A DNA stretch of 64,000 nucleotides from Druceiella hillmani (lineage: Eukaryota > Arthropoda > Insecta > Lepidoptera > Hepialidae): positions 10,485,001 through 10,549,000 of the forward strand of contig JAYKKI010000052.1 in NCBI GenBank assembly GCA_039881145.1, written 5' to 3'. Position numbers and translations under genes: made by a program. The notes beneath the pieces were generated by a model, which saw only the letters and a list, made by a program, of their open reading frames with translations, did no database searches and was not told the DNA's origin. Positions within the stretch are counted from its first letter, which is position 1, and each line of letters opens with the position of its first letter. This document shows, one piece after another, positions 23,721-35,788 of this stretch.

Positions 23721-24194
23721 CCTATAACGTATAAAATCAAAGTAGCAATTTAGGTATATTGAACAAAAAAGATAATTGAGCGATATTAGACAATATTTAT
23801 GTATTTAATTATAGCAACGTCGCGATAATCCGATTTTTTTATAATAGCTAAAATACCCGGGCTTTTTCACGGATATCAGGCTTTTTTTAGAACTTTTCCA
23901 ATTTCTTTATGGTAACGCTATTTAGGTAAGAATAATGGCGTTCTTTGGTTGAGATTCGATTTAAAATGTACATAAAGTGACTTATATCAAAAGCTATCGA
24001 AGAGATCGCTATTGAGGTTTCATTTTCTAGCAAAGCAACGGAATTTTCAATTCTTATTACAGACGGAACCATAGTATAGAAAGAGAAGTAAACCAACCTC
24101 ACAAATCTCAAATTCAAGCGAAACTACATCTGAGCAACCGGCACTAATCGCAGACTCGCAGATCGAAACAGGCACGAGAACAGAAACTGGGGTG
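23721..24194. other. Intergenic stretch
   Basis: A 76-residue minus-strand ORF (23,887-24,117) has no recognisable domain. No repeat seen. Confidence 0.45.
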
Positions 24195-24475
24195 AGAACG
24201 ATAAAAAAATTTCACGATAGAAGGGAAACAAATTTAAATAAGCCCCAGGCGAAGCTTAATACAATGATTTATAAAACGGAGCTTAATTCCAACGGGCGCG
24301 CCGCGGCGCACATGTCGAAACTGGCGTGCGCTGGGAAGCGGGCTGGGTGTATCCAAGCGTACAATGGAATGGAAATAATGAAACGCCACAATAATGAGAG
24401 CTGGGATTTGAATGGAATTATGATTTGAAAGAAACGCCAGTTCGGCGCGTTAATGAGTCGCGTTGAAAGAAAATA
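24195..24475. other. GC-rich island C
   Basis: Repeat-free DNA with much higher GC and CpG than its flanks, including ggcgcgccgcggcgcac at 24,295-24,311. It also has homeodomain-type cores (atgatttataaaac near 24,264; gcgttaatgag near 24,448). A 78-residue ORF crosses it but lacks family resemblance. It fits a conserved non-coding or regulatory element better than an exon; this is inference. Confidence 0.4.
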
Positions 24476-24839
24476 TTTTTATGACATTCAACTACGAATG
24501 AAACAAAGAAGTGTTCGCCTTTAATAAAATTGAATGAAAGCTCTTATTGTTTATTTTATTCGAATCCAATTCAAATACGCTGATAAATGTCGATTAAATA
24601 ATTAAAATGAAACGGACTATTGCTTTAAGTCAAATTATGACGTTGTCAATTTTTTCAATTTTTTTTTAAATATTTGCTATTTGGTTTAAATATTAGGATA
24701 TTGCTAATAATAAAAATAATTGCGAAATATTTTTTACACCATGCCCACAGAATGAAAACGATTACTAGTGGTACTTTTTTCGATGATGAAGTAATTAGTG
24801 CATTTAAAAAGATTTTTATGAATCTGCAACTGTTTATTT
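24476..24839. other. AT-rich spacer
   Basis: Nothing recognised. Confidence 0.5.
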
Positions 24840-25240
24840 TTTTTTTACTTTAATCACAGATAACTGATTGAAAAATTGTCAACTAAAAATCAATAGATCC
24901 ATTTATTTAAACCTTTTTTACTTTGATCAGAAATAACTAGGTGGATTGGTGATGTAACTATCCGTAAATTCATTACTACTAACCCTTTTTACGTTGCTTA
25001 CAGATAACTAGGTGAAAATGGTCATGTAGCCATATATAAATCTATATACTCAAACCATTTTTTGTTTTGATCACATATAATTAGGTAAATAATTGTCATG
25101 TAAGTACCCATAAATGAATGTATTCAAACCCTTTTCTACTTTCATCCGAGACAGCTTGGCCAAAATTGACACTTAACAACTATAAATGCATAAATTCAAA
25201 CACTTTTTACTTCGATCAAAATATTTGATGAAAATCATCG
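24840..25240. repeat. Degenerate ~73-bp tandem array
   Basis: The motif ttttactttgatcacagataactagg recurs in diverged form near 24,845, 24,913, 24,988, 25,060, 25,133 and 25,205. Spacing is 68-75 bp. The next units to the right become rearranged into inverted copies. Confidence 0.8.
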
Positions 25241-25495
25241 TATAACCACCATAAATACGTATACACTAACGTATAACCACCATAAATACGTATACACTAA
25301 CCCTTGTCACTTCGAAAGTGACAAGGGTTAGTGTATACGTATTAAAAGTGACAAGGGTTAGTGTATACGTATGAAAGTGACAAGGGTTAGTGTATACGTA
25401 TTAACGTATAACCACCATAAATACGTATACACTAACCCTTGTCACTTCATCGTATAACCACCATAAATACGTATACGCTAACCTTTGTCACTTCG
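25238..25495. repeat. Cluster of near-identical units in both orientations
   Basis: The unit cgtataaccaccataaatac followed by gtatacactaacccttgtca and cttc occurs as two forward copies (the first truncated; 25,238-25,313), three reverse copies of its right half (about 25,314-25,402), then two forward copies (25,404-25,494). Copies are almost identical, unlike the diverged array to the left, so this rearrangement is recent or an assembly artefact. Perfect hairpins form at the forward-reverse junctions. Confidence 0.92.
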
Positions 25496-27361
25496 AAAGC
25501 GGTCATATAACTATCCACAACTTGCCAATATTGAAAAAAAAAACTGAGATACAAAAGTTTGCTCTGTAAAAATGATGGAATGTAATAAAAAAGTGAAGAT
25601 CGAGCTTTCGTATTCAAATATACTATATAAAGAAGTCTAATTTAAAATTAGGCTTCAAAAACTAGTTCAGACATTGAAATTATCCATTCTAATCATTCTA
25701 AGGTTACTTTTTCAAAGATTATTTTAATTTTAACCATCCTTAGTTTTGTTCGACAGCGCTATGTCAAAAATCCAAAAGATTAGAAAAAAATAAATATTTC
25801 TATAACCAGAAACAATTATCTGTTATACAAGTAGAAAAAAATAGTGATTTGTTACTTTGGTTTTAAAAATATGCTATTCTCAAATGTATTTGATAAATGT
25901 ATTTGTACTTATCGGGTAACGGGACAAAGGATGACGAGATTGCTTAATTATTTTAATCGTAACCAATATCATGGTACAAATGAGTTTGTTTGTTTTATTT
26001 TCACGTCTAAACTACCAAACAAATTATTTTTGTTGCTAATTAAAAAAAAATCATTTAATAGCAGTGTCAATAAAAATAAGAGCGTAAACGTAAGTGTGTG
26101 GGCAATACGTCAGCCAATGGTGACCTGGTGCATGGCGTAAGTTTCTTTTCTTATCAATCCATTCCTTCAATTCTGTGTATTTGAAAAAAAAACTTAACAA
26201 TTTGCAATGTCGAGAAATATTTTTTTATAAAAAGTATTTATTTAAATTTCAACACCAATTCTCTAAATTGTTTCCAACAGCTGAAGCGCGAATCAAACCT
26301 AGTGTTTTAATAAAGATATAAAAATATATTACATGTTTCGAGGTTTATTGAATAATTTGTTTTCAATTTATTAAATAAACCTGGCAAAAATATTTCTTTT
26401 TTCGTCCCAAATGAGAAATCTTCATTCGCTTTGAAGTTCAAGCTTATTCTTGACTTGCGGCTGCGTAAATCATATACCTACGTTGTACGTTTGGATTTTC
26501 TCATGATAAATTTCTTTCTTTCATCTTTCACACGAATGGCCTTCTTTGACAACGCCTCTCGATATGGATTGTGGGGAAATTTTCTTGGATTTTACTTATT
26601 TCATAAATATCTCATTCCCAGCTAATAGTTTGGCGCAATGCGTTGAACACGTGTAACACTTGAATGTGGTTTATAGCTCTAGTGAGCAATCGTAGTGGAT
26701 GTTCGATTTCATTGAATCCTTCGAATAAACTCAGTACAACTGTAGTTCCTGCAAGATATAACCATTGAAATATATTTATTTTAAAGACTAGCTACGCTTC
26801 CCTCTTCTGTCCGGGTAAAAGGAAATTTTTGTTTTGTTTTGTTCGCTTTTTATATATCAATTCTTTATGGTTTACTTTTGCCAGAAACGCTGAATTACTT
26901 CTACGTTTACTTCTACATGAGAGTCGAAATACAAATTAACATGTCTTTAACTTCAATTACTATGAAATTTCTATTCAATCTTCTATCGTCATTTTCACAT
27001 CTTGAAGGGAAATTAAACTTTAATGAATTTTAAAAATTCTTTATGAACCACCAAAATGCTATAAAAATACACGTGTAAATACATTTCAAGTTTGTAAGCT
27101 TAATACACGAATTTATCGTGAATCTGTCCATGAGGTATTTAGCTTTATGATCTATAGATCACACCTAAAATTTAAAAAAAACTTATCAAGCACAAGTAAA
27201 ATGCGTACTACGCGAGATATTTATGCACTCATAAATTCATTTAGCACTCATAAACATATAACATTCCTAATTAAACTATTTACAAATATTAATTTTTCGC
27301 AAAGTAAATGCATTGCCTAATATAAATATATCCACAGATATAAAAACACGCTAGTTATAAA
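25496..27361. other. AT-rich intergenic stretch, no gene recognised
   Basis: ORFs of 64-98 residues (for example 25,844-26,140) show no domain, signal or repeat relation. No transposon end was recognised. Confidence 0.5.
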
Positions 27362-27552
27362 AATGTACTGCAAAATTTCCCTGGATGGAGATTTTAGGAG
27401 TCCAAAGTCGGAGAACAAGCAAGTACTGCAAAATTTCCGTGGATGGAAATTTTAGGAGTGGAAATTTGGAAAACAAATAAGTACTGCAAAATTTCCCTAG
27501 ATGGATACTTTAGAAATACAAATTCGAAAAACAGACAAGTACTGCAAAACAA
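27362..27552. repeat. ~58-bp tandem repeat, three copies plus a fragment
   Basis: The motif gtactgcaaaatttccctgg occurs near 27,365, 27,423, 27,481 and, truncated, 27,539. Copies differ at about one base in six. Confidence 0.9.
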
Positions 27553-28985
27553 ACGTCAATGCTGAAAGGAAATCAAATAAAATATGACTTCGTACTAGCT
27601 AATAATAGATAAGAATATAACTCATCACCAAAACACAATACCGAATGATTAACAGGATGGTTATTGAATGATTTTATAAAATGAGTGATAATAAACAAAT
27701 CCTGGTGAAGTTAAACGATATTTCATCTGAATGTCGTAAACGATTTTTTTTTTGTTAATAAGCTTTGTCGCTATGCCAAATTTTGATTTTCTACTTTTCC
27801 TAGGGAAATGGCTGTGATGGACGGACAGACGGACGGATACGTGAGTATCCTTGCAAAAATTTTTCGATTTACTTAAGTAGGGTAAATTTTTTATAAAAAT
27901 ATTTATAACACAATTAATATATCAGAATACATAGAAAGATAAGGGATAATATCAAGCGAAGGAATACTGTAAATACACCTAAATTCATGTAAATCAACTT
28001 TGTGTTATGAAATCTTCCAGTTTTTTAATCCTATTATTTGGTTGTAAGAAAATTCCATCTTTTATTCTATCTGTACATGTAAAAAAGAAATTGATTTACT
28101 GAGTAGATGACATATCAACACATAGTCCCAACCGCTGGCTCCAGAAATTTGTAGAGATGGCCCTTATATAACATAGGAACCCACTAAGAAGGTTAAAGGG
28201 GTAAAATGGGTTTAAAATTGTGTAACTGGTAGCATTTCGTATAAAGTCTCATAGTGTTTTTTTGGAAATCAATCCTTAAGGGGTTAATTTACTGTCAAAC
28301 TGTACACAGACTGCTACCACATCCGATGATTTTGGAGGGCGTCAGTGATGTAGGATCATGTAAACAAATATATTTTACTTGTTTTACATTAATAATTTAT
28401 ACTTTATCCTAATCTAATAAAGGCGAAAATGAAATTTTTTAGCTCAACTACTCAACTGATTTTCAAAAAAATTAGTTTACAAATTATCAATTTCATGGAC
28501 ATAAATATAACATAATTTTAAAAAATACTAACTTCCTACGAGCAATACCTTACTCTTAACTAAGAAATGCTACAAAGAGCATTTAGAATCTGGTTGATAA
28601 TTGAAGCAGATTTAGAGGTCTAATATCCCACAATGTTACGATTAACTACTCCTTCTGTCATTAAAAATTTTTGATAAAACAAAGATTTTTGCTAGAAGTT
28701 GCTGCTTAATCTGCTTTAAAAGAAATTCCAATAAAGCAAACGTCTTTCGCTGATGTTAATCGACATTATATGAATGTTTTAATTTGTTAATGTTGAATAT
28801 GTATATTTTAATTTGTAATTTGTGAATATTTTAATATTTTAATCGATATCATACGATGTCATATAAATATTTCAACATTTCTCTATGTATCGGAGATCGC
28901 TCGATATACACCAATAAGGTTACAGAACTTTCATAAATACGTTCGATAAACAAATTTTGTTTGTTTTCTTTATCGTCATGGCGAC
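27553..28985. other. AT-rich intergenic stretch
   Basis: Contains a weak dispersed-repeat tail at about 27,800-27,900 (gatggacggacagacggacg). The block at 28,080-28,340 is somewhat GC-richer but unassigned. No gene recognised. Confidence 0.5.
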
Positions 28986-28994
28986 TATAACTTC

Positions 28995-29150
28995 GAGGGT
29001 GGTGTGATCAATGCAGCAGGTGTGGTCGGTCACGGGTTGCGCCCCGTGGGCACGACTAACATAGGTCTCCTTGGCAACCTATAGGCCGTGGTATCGACCC
29101 ATCATAACAAAGCAATAAATAATTCACCCGTCACCAGGGATACGAGACTG
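28995..29150. other. GC-rich segment with two adjacent hairpins
   Basis: Hairpin 1 pairs cacggg (29,031-29,036) with cccgtg (29,043-29,048). Hairpin 2 pairs ataggt (29,061-29,066) with acctat (29,077-29,082). A B-box-like gggtcgatacc reads on the minus strand near 29,092-29,102. This could be a decayed tRNA-related SINE; no A box could be placed. Confidence 0.35.
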
Positions 29151-29600
29151 TCATCATCATGACCTTAATATAGGAGTACGATTAAATATATCATGTCATA
29201 TCTGTACGATAGAATGTCCTACATAAAAATAATTACAACTTAATAGTGCAGATATCAAATTTTTTGCAATTTTATTATGAAGAAAAAATATCTTTAATTA
29301 AAAAAAACAATTCTCTTGAAATACCAATCGATCAAAAGATGACAAAATATAAAAAATACTTATTTTAACATGATTATGAAATGAGGATACTACAGAACGA
29401 TGTTTTATGGCCTAGTTCATTTCAAAGTGGTAATATATATTATAATCAATTTCTCCAAAGACTTCCATAACGAGTACTCAGCTACTAGAGAAAGTCGTTA
29501 CAGAGTTTAACCATCAACGACTTGGCATTTGATTGTAACTTTTAGATAATTATTTAATATTATGTCCTTATAATTAAACAGATTATATTTTTTTAAGAGT

Positions 29601-29634
<34 letters not shown>

Positions 29635-30537
29635 TTCCCCGTAGGGCCTACACTTGATTTAGAAGACACTCGAATTGTCGCTAAGTCTGATCTTTATGAA
29701 CAATGCTAATATCTGTCGAAATAATCATTTTATATTAAATACTGGTAATAAAAAAAACATTGTTATTTCTTTCATGTTTTCCTATGGTATCGTATAGAAC
29801 TTAGCCCAAAAAAAGAAAATGATGTTATATATTTTACACGTACTTAAAATATTAACAAAAATTATAAATATTATCACTGCGTCTTCATAAATCTATACTT
29901 GGATAGAAAGGAGAGCATTGTTTCCGATTATCACGTTAAAAATATGAAAAATTAATTTTATTGATTACCATGACATAATTAACCAGTGACCAATGCTGGT
30001 TTAACAAAATAGTTTACGGGAACTAAGCTGGGGTGAAAAGCAATTTAATTTATTTATTATGTATTTAATATAACTGTGTAGACACATATTTTTAATTTTG
30101 TAAATAAAAAGCAGATTAAAAACTTATTACAAATTTTATGTCGAGTAATAGGGCATATTTACGCTATTTATTAATTTTAAGTCAGAAATATTTCCTGTGT
30201 ATTATTTTGATTACTCTCTATAATTGTCTGACATACAAACGCACACGAAGATGTTATGATGAATATAATAATGCTCAATTTGAATGCTGCGGACATGAAA
30301 ACCTTATGATGATTCATAATTTTAAATTGAATAATTTCGAATATAAGGGACGTAGGAAATATTGTTCAGTATATCTTTGAAGATAAATATATTAAAAATT
30401 GTGAAAAAATATTTTTGAAGCCCTTATTATTTGTCCTTTCAGACGACACCCTGCACTATAAATATAAATTTAAAAAAAATTTAATTTTAATTTTTCGAGT
30501 ACTTAATCTATACCCCTATCATTTCCATACAAATATA
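29151..30537. other. AT-rich intergenic stretch
   Basis: Includes an (AT)n run at 29,604-29,632. An 80-residue ORF at 30,138-30,380 has several Cys residues but no recognisable spacing of a known domain. Confidence 0.5.
29604..29632. repeat. (AT)n microsatellite
   Basis: About 14 uninterrupted AT units. Confidence 0.97.
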
Positions 30538-30913
30538 CGGTGTCCGGGAATGTGTCAAAGAAAAGGCGCTATTCGTTGGTTATAAAGGAATAAATTGTCG
30601 TCGAAATAAGACGTAAAACATGCCCTTTTTCTAATTCAGTGCAAAAAAAATATTACACAAAACTCTTTTTAACGCACCCAATACTTGCCCGGAGCGCGGT
30701 ACGTACCCAGGCAACTAGATGTATTCACAGCTATTTGCGAGTTATTCTCCCGAGCGTGTGTACAAAATAGATCACAAAGAATTATGAATGTTGCTTTCAA
30801 TTTTCTGAAAAAAAATCATCTATTAAATTTTATTTTAATAACAATCAATTATTTTTCAGTCAACGAATAACGTCTCTCTTTTTCCGACACTTATCTGCCG
30901 GACACTGTGTATA
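30538..30913. mobile_element. MITE-like element with GGTGTCCGG termini
   Basis: The left end reads acggtgtccgggaatgtgtc and the right end, reverse-complemented, reads acagtgtccggcagataag. Similarity continues inwards to a shared ttattcgttg-type segment, giving inverted repeats of roughly 45 bp with many mismatches. The 375-bp interior has only a short spurious ORF (61 residues). Flanking tata/tata-like bases could be a target duplication but are not decisive. Superfamily unassigned. Confidence 0.6.
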
Positions 30914-31194
30914 GATATTTAAACGCAGGTTAATTTATATTATATACCAAATTTCAAGTTGTCAAGAGGTTCCGAAGAAAAACAACTGTGAAAGATTGAT
31001 AGACAGATACGTGAGTGATTTTCCTTTTGCGGTACGCATTTTTCATTTTGAGGTAACATATTTGACACGCTTTCGACGTTATCATTTCGTGTTTGTTTTC
31101 TTGTCATTTACTTTTTCAAATGTCATACGAAATTTCTACAATTAATAAAGAATTATATCTATTTGAATAACCGTAATTAATCAAATTTTCAAAG

Positions 31195-31600
31195 TTCCAA
31201 CGAGTTTTTTCCATCAGATGCTTTAGGTATCCAGTGGATAACCATTAATATTTTTAAGTCGTTCTCGACATCATCAAGCCATCTGAGTGCAGGTTATCCC
31301 CATTTCCTGGTACTTCCTGGCTTGATGAGAAATAGTACCTTGATCGGGTTGTTATCCTCTGATCTAAATAAGTGTCCAAGGTACCTTATTCGGATTTATT
31401 TGATGATTTTTATATCGTTTATAAATATCATGATTGTAAAGAATTCGCCCAAAACTTATTTTTTTTGGACAGCACCGAATATTTTGCATAATATTTTTCT
31501 TTCAAAAATGAATAGCCTGTTTTTGATATGCTTGCTCAATGTCCAGCTTTCGCTGCCATAGAGGGCTACTGATTGAATTAGTGTTTTATACATATTTTGT
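31195..31600 (-). pseudogene. LINE reverse-transcriptase C-terminal fragment 2
   Basis: Minus-strand translation gives KTLIQSVALYGSESWTLSK, then FERKILCKIFGAV, then RIRYLGHLFRSED and, near the end, LRWLDDVENDLK. This order is the standard thumb-to-C-terminus of endonuclease/reverse-transcriptase LINEs (the ALYGSE...W and RWLDDVE blocks). At least one stop and frameshift break it, and the catalytic RT part is missing upstream, as in a 5'-truncated insertion. A 79-residue plus-strand ORF here is its antisense shadow. Confidence 0.85.
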
Positions 31601-31969
31601 TTGTACATATTATAATACATATTATACACATTCTATGTTTTATATACTTTATAAATAGTTAAGTTAACATTAAATTAATAAACTCCAAAACGTGGATTAT
31701 CACTGGTGTCAATGCATGTGAAACTTGTTTTATTACATGTAATATTTTTAATTACGTTTATTGAAATAAAACGTGATTATCGTAGAAATTTCACTCCTGC
31801 TGGTTAGTCTATGGGGCCAATACTGTACTATTGTCAATTTATTTCATTAGTATTTTTTTTAAATTAGTTAGCTTAAAACGCCCACTATAGTTAACTAGAA
31901 TAAACTGCCCTTATATCAGCAAGTTTGCCGTGTTCAAATATGTACGGAATACGATAAATAAATAAGAAT
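31601..31969. other. AT-rich spacer
   Basis: Nothing recognised apart from an atatt/acat-rich stretch near 31,590-31,650. Confidence 0.5.
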
Positions 31970-33370
31970 GTGACTCTTACGGAATAAAATTGCTTGCTAA
32001 ATACTTGCTTTAATTTATAAATACGTGAAAACTTACGGAATAAAATTGCTTGTTAAATACTTGCTTTAATTTATAAATACGTAAAAATAAAGAAAGTTTT
32101 TTTTTATTCCTTGTTGCGCTAATCTCTTGAATCACAAGCTGGATTTCAAAAATTATTTTTGTGTTAGAAAATCCAAACTTCGAGGAATATTAATAAGAAT
32201 GTGACTCTTACGGAATATAATATTAATAAATAAGAATGTGACTTATTAATAAATAAAAATGTGACTCTTAAGGAATATTAATAAATAAGAATGTGACTCT
32301 TACGGAATAAAATTGCTTGTTCAATACTTGCTTTAATTTATAAATACGTAAAAACTTACGGAATAAAATTGCTTGTTAAATACTCGCTTTAATATATAAA
32401 TACGTAAAAATAAAGAAAGTTTTTTTTTATTCCTTGTTACGCTAATCTCTTGAATCACAAGCTGGATTTCAAAAATTATTTTTGTGTTAGAAAATCCAAA
32501 CTTCGAGGAATATTAATAAGAATGTGACTCTTACGGAATATAATATTAATAAATAAGAATGTGACTTACTAATAAATAAGAATGTGACTCTTACGGAATA
32601 AAATTGCTTGTTAAATACTTTCTTTAATTTATAAATACGTAAAAATAAAGAAAGTTTTTTTTTATTCCTTGTTACGCTAATCTCTTGAATCATAAGCTGG
32701 ATTTCAAAAATTATTTTTGTGTTAGAAAATCCAAACTTCGAGGAATATTATCACGATATTATTTATAGGGTCAAGACAGTAATTAAGCGAATTTCTATTT
32801 ATTTTGCTTTGTCCGCGCTAATCTGTAGAACCGCAAGTCCGATTTCAAAAATAAATTCGGCTTAGAAAGTCCATGATTTGTGAAAGATTATAGGTTATAT
32901 AATGTCATGATATTATTTATAGGATCAGGACAGCGATTAAGCGAATTTTTATTTATTTTGCTTTGTCCGCGCTAATCTATAGAACAGCAAGTCCGGTTTC
33001 AAAAATTAATTTTGCCTTAGAAAGTCCACGATTTGTGAAAGATTATAGGTTATATAATATCATGATATTATTTATAGAATCAGGACAGCGATTAAGCGGA
33101 TTTTTATTTAGTTGCTTTGTCCGCGCTAATCTATAGAACAGCAAGTCCGGTTTCAAAAATTAATTTTTCCTTTTAACCTATAATCTTCCACAAAACCATA
33201 ATTTGTGGAAGATTATAGGTTATATAATATCACGATATTATTTATAAAGTCAGGACAGCATTAAGGGGAATTTTTTTTGTTTGCTTGGTTCACGCTAATA
33301 TCTGGTCCTAGTAATATCCTCAAGTCCAATTTCAAAAATTGCTTTTCGTGGAAAGTCCATACTTTAAGCA
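31970..33370. repeat. Nested tandem array with shared CGCTAATCT core
   Basis: The core cgctaatct followed by caagctggatttcaaaaatt or caagtccggtttcaaaaatt occurs at 32,117, 32,439, 32,675, 32,816, 32,970, 33,124 and 33,293. The first three copies carry an extra block (cttacggaataaaattgctt and aagaatgtgactcttacgg), and two of the intervals between them are 322 and 236 bp. The last four are spaced at about 154-169 bp with a gatattatttataggatcag block. Both halves therefore descend from one monomer, with later amplification inside the left half. Confidence 0.88.
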
Positions 33371-35788
33371 TTCATAGGAATAGCGCACTGATAATAAATG
33401 TCTGGAAACCTGGTTAAACGGTACCAGCTAGTTATATTGTTTTAACTCTGCAAATAAGAGAGAGGTCGGCTTATTTATTGACTGATCATCCCAAGTATTT
33501 CCTCTCCCAATGACTGATATCATTTGGCAGAAGGAGAGACGTTTAGTAACTGCCATTACGGGGGGGGGGGGATATTATTAAGATAATTCTAGTGTGATGA
33601 AACCACGGGGTAGAGCTAATATATTTAATGAAGCCAATAATTTAAACTAAACATAGTCGACTTAAATGTACGTATAAAAGAATTGTCCCAGTTTTACACA
33701 ACATTCTCCTCCAATTACTTACATAAGGAAATAGCAAATAAACAAAAGTATGAACGAAGAAGACGAGACCCCTCTCATCTCCCCCTGACTAGCTCTATAC
33801 TTGACGCATGGAGGACGCGACGCGCGATGAAGAGCCGCAGTCGAGAGTTCCGTATTACGCTTCGCTAAGCACTCGTTCAATTTGCTCAAAGTCACGTCAA
33901 GAATACCTGTCAAGGAATTTTTGATGTGCTGTTGGCGCTATTAATCAATTATTTACTCTTCTGCGAACCGATCACTGACTTGTTTCAAAGTTTAATATAG
34001 TTTATTAATAGGAATCGTTGTACGTGCCAAGTACGCTGTATTATTACATAAGTTTCCAAGAGTTTAGCATATTTCATGCCTTGATTATATTACTGAAGTG
34101 AAATTCGATAATATGAATTAAAAATCAATTCTCTGTAATGAGATGTGTGGTTAACTATTAAAGTGCCCGATTGTTTTGCGATCGACTAAACTAAACCACA
34201 ACGAGCGCTATTAATACCGTCAATGGCTGATCGCAAATACGGAATTACATTGAATTTCTGCGCAATTTTTTATGAATTTTTTTCGTGACAATTGGGATAT
34301 CACTATTCACGCAATTTCCACCCGGGTTGTCTTGGGGCCCCTCCTGGGGCCCTTAATGATCCACCTCATACAAAAAGGGAACCTAATAGTGTCCCGTATC
34401 TACAATGCCAGCGCTTCCACCCAACAGGAGTAGAGTCTGTCCCTCAAATATCTTTATATAATTTGAGGAACTTCTGGTTCCTCAAATGGTGCAGATATTT
34501 GTGTATTAGAATAATCTAATACTTTCGCCAGGGCAATTAAAGATACATAGTCTAAGACCATACATCAACAAATATTTTTCCATAAATTGTTTGAACATAA
34601 ACAGCATGAGATTTTTTACAATAAGTGAAAACAAACTAACCAGCCCATAATTACTTGAAATTTTTACGTCCGAAAAACTTTATACGATTGAAAAAAAAAG
34701 AAATAACAATACGTCGTACAGAAGGCAGTTCGTAATTTTTTTAACACTACAGACAGTGAACCATTTCCTCTTACGTAAAATTTGAAAAGGTTTCAATTAA
34801 AAATATGCCGAGAAAACAAGACCAAATCTGATATCTGAAAAATGTGATGCAGACAGATATACGGAAACATTTATTGGAAAAGCCAAAAAATGGGAATACT
34901 CGAAGGGAAATAGAGCAAATGAAAAGTGGTTAACAGATAAAAAAGAAATCGCTAAAAACATTTGTTTTCTAATTTAATTATCTCCCTATTAAATTGCCAT
35001 ATTGACTCCTGTTTTCATTTTTTTCCTAACAACATATTATGTTGTGACATATTCAAACCGTAGTTACAAATTTTCATTGTTAATACATTAAACTCTACGA
35101 TAACTCCTAGAATAATTCATTTTCACTAAGTTCAACATAATATGGTTCAAAGAGCTTTTCTAGAAATTAATCTTAGTCTTACATATTGGGGAGAGTTATT
35201 TTTAGACCTAATCTATCACTAAGTTTATCCATAGTAAGTCCCGTATATTAACTAATAAATTTAAGTAATATACATTACAAAGCAGAATTAAGAAAAGAAA
35301 ATCGTATGATTTAAATCCAAACCACTTAGAACGAGCAATTGAATTAATTTTTAACCACAAGTTAGAAAATACGCATACAAAAACATCGCGTAATAAGAGA
35401 GAAGTCTTCGTATTATTTCCTTATCCGAACCAAGTGGGAGTGTTTTAATTCGTGCTCAAACCAGAAAAAGATTTTCTTCGTTTTTGTAATTTCCATTTTC
35501 AGCATTACACCTAAATGAAATATTTAACTTAATCTTCCACTAAGCTATATCACTGTATAGTGTAAATAGTAGGTGTAAATGATGAACATTTAAAAGCTGC
35601 CAAATTAATACCATATGCAGAAAGGCACCGGGATCATAGAAAAAGGCTGATAAACTACCCTGTGCATATAAAATGTGAGTATTCGGGTATTAGTGTTCTC
35701 AATAAACCTATTTAGAATATTTAATGAATAAAGCATTAAAGTTTATCATTAAGTCACAATTTTGGATAAATGGCTCACAGATTTGGAT
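33371..35788. other. Intergenic stretch with a G12 run
   Basis: A run of 12 G residues lies at 33,560-33,571. Modestly GC-rich patches occur at 33,760-33,910 and 34,315-34,450 (the latter with ggggcccctcctggggccc). ORFs there (61-75 residues) lack recognisable domains. The remainder is A/T-rich. Confidence 0.5.
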
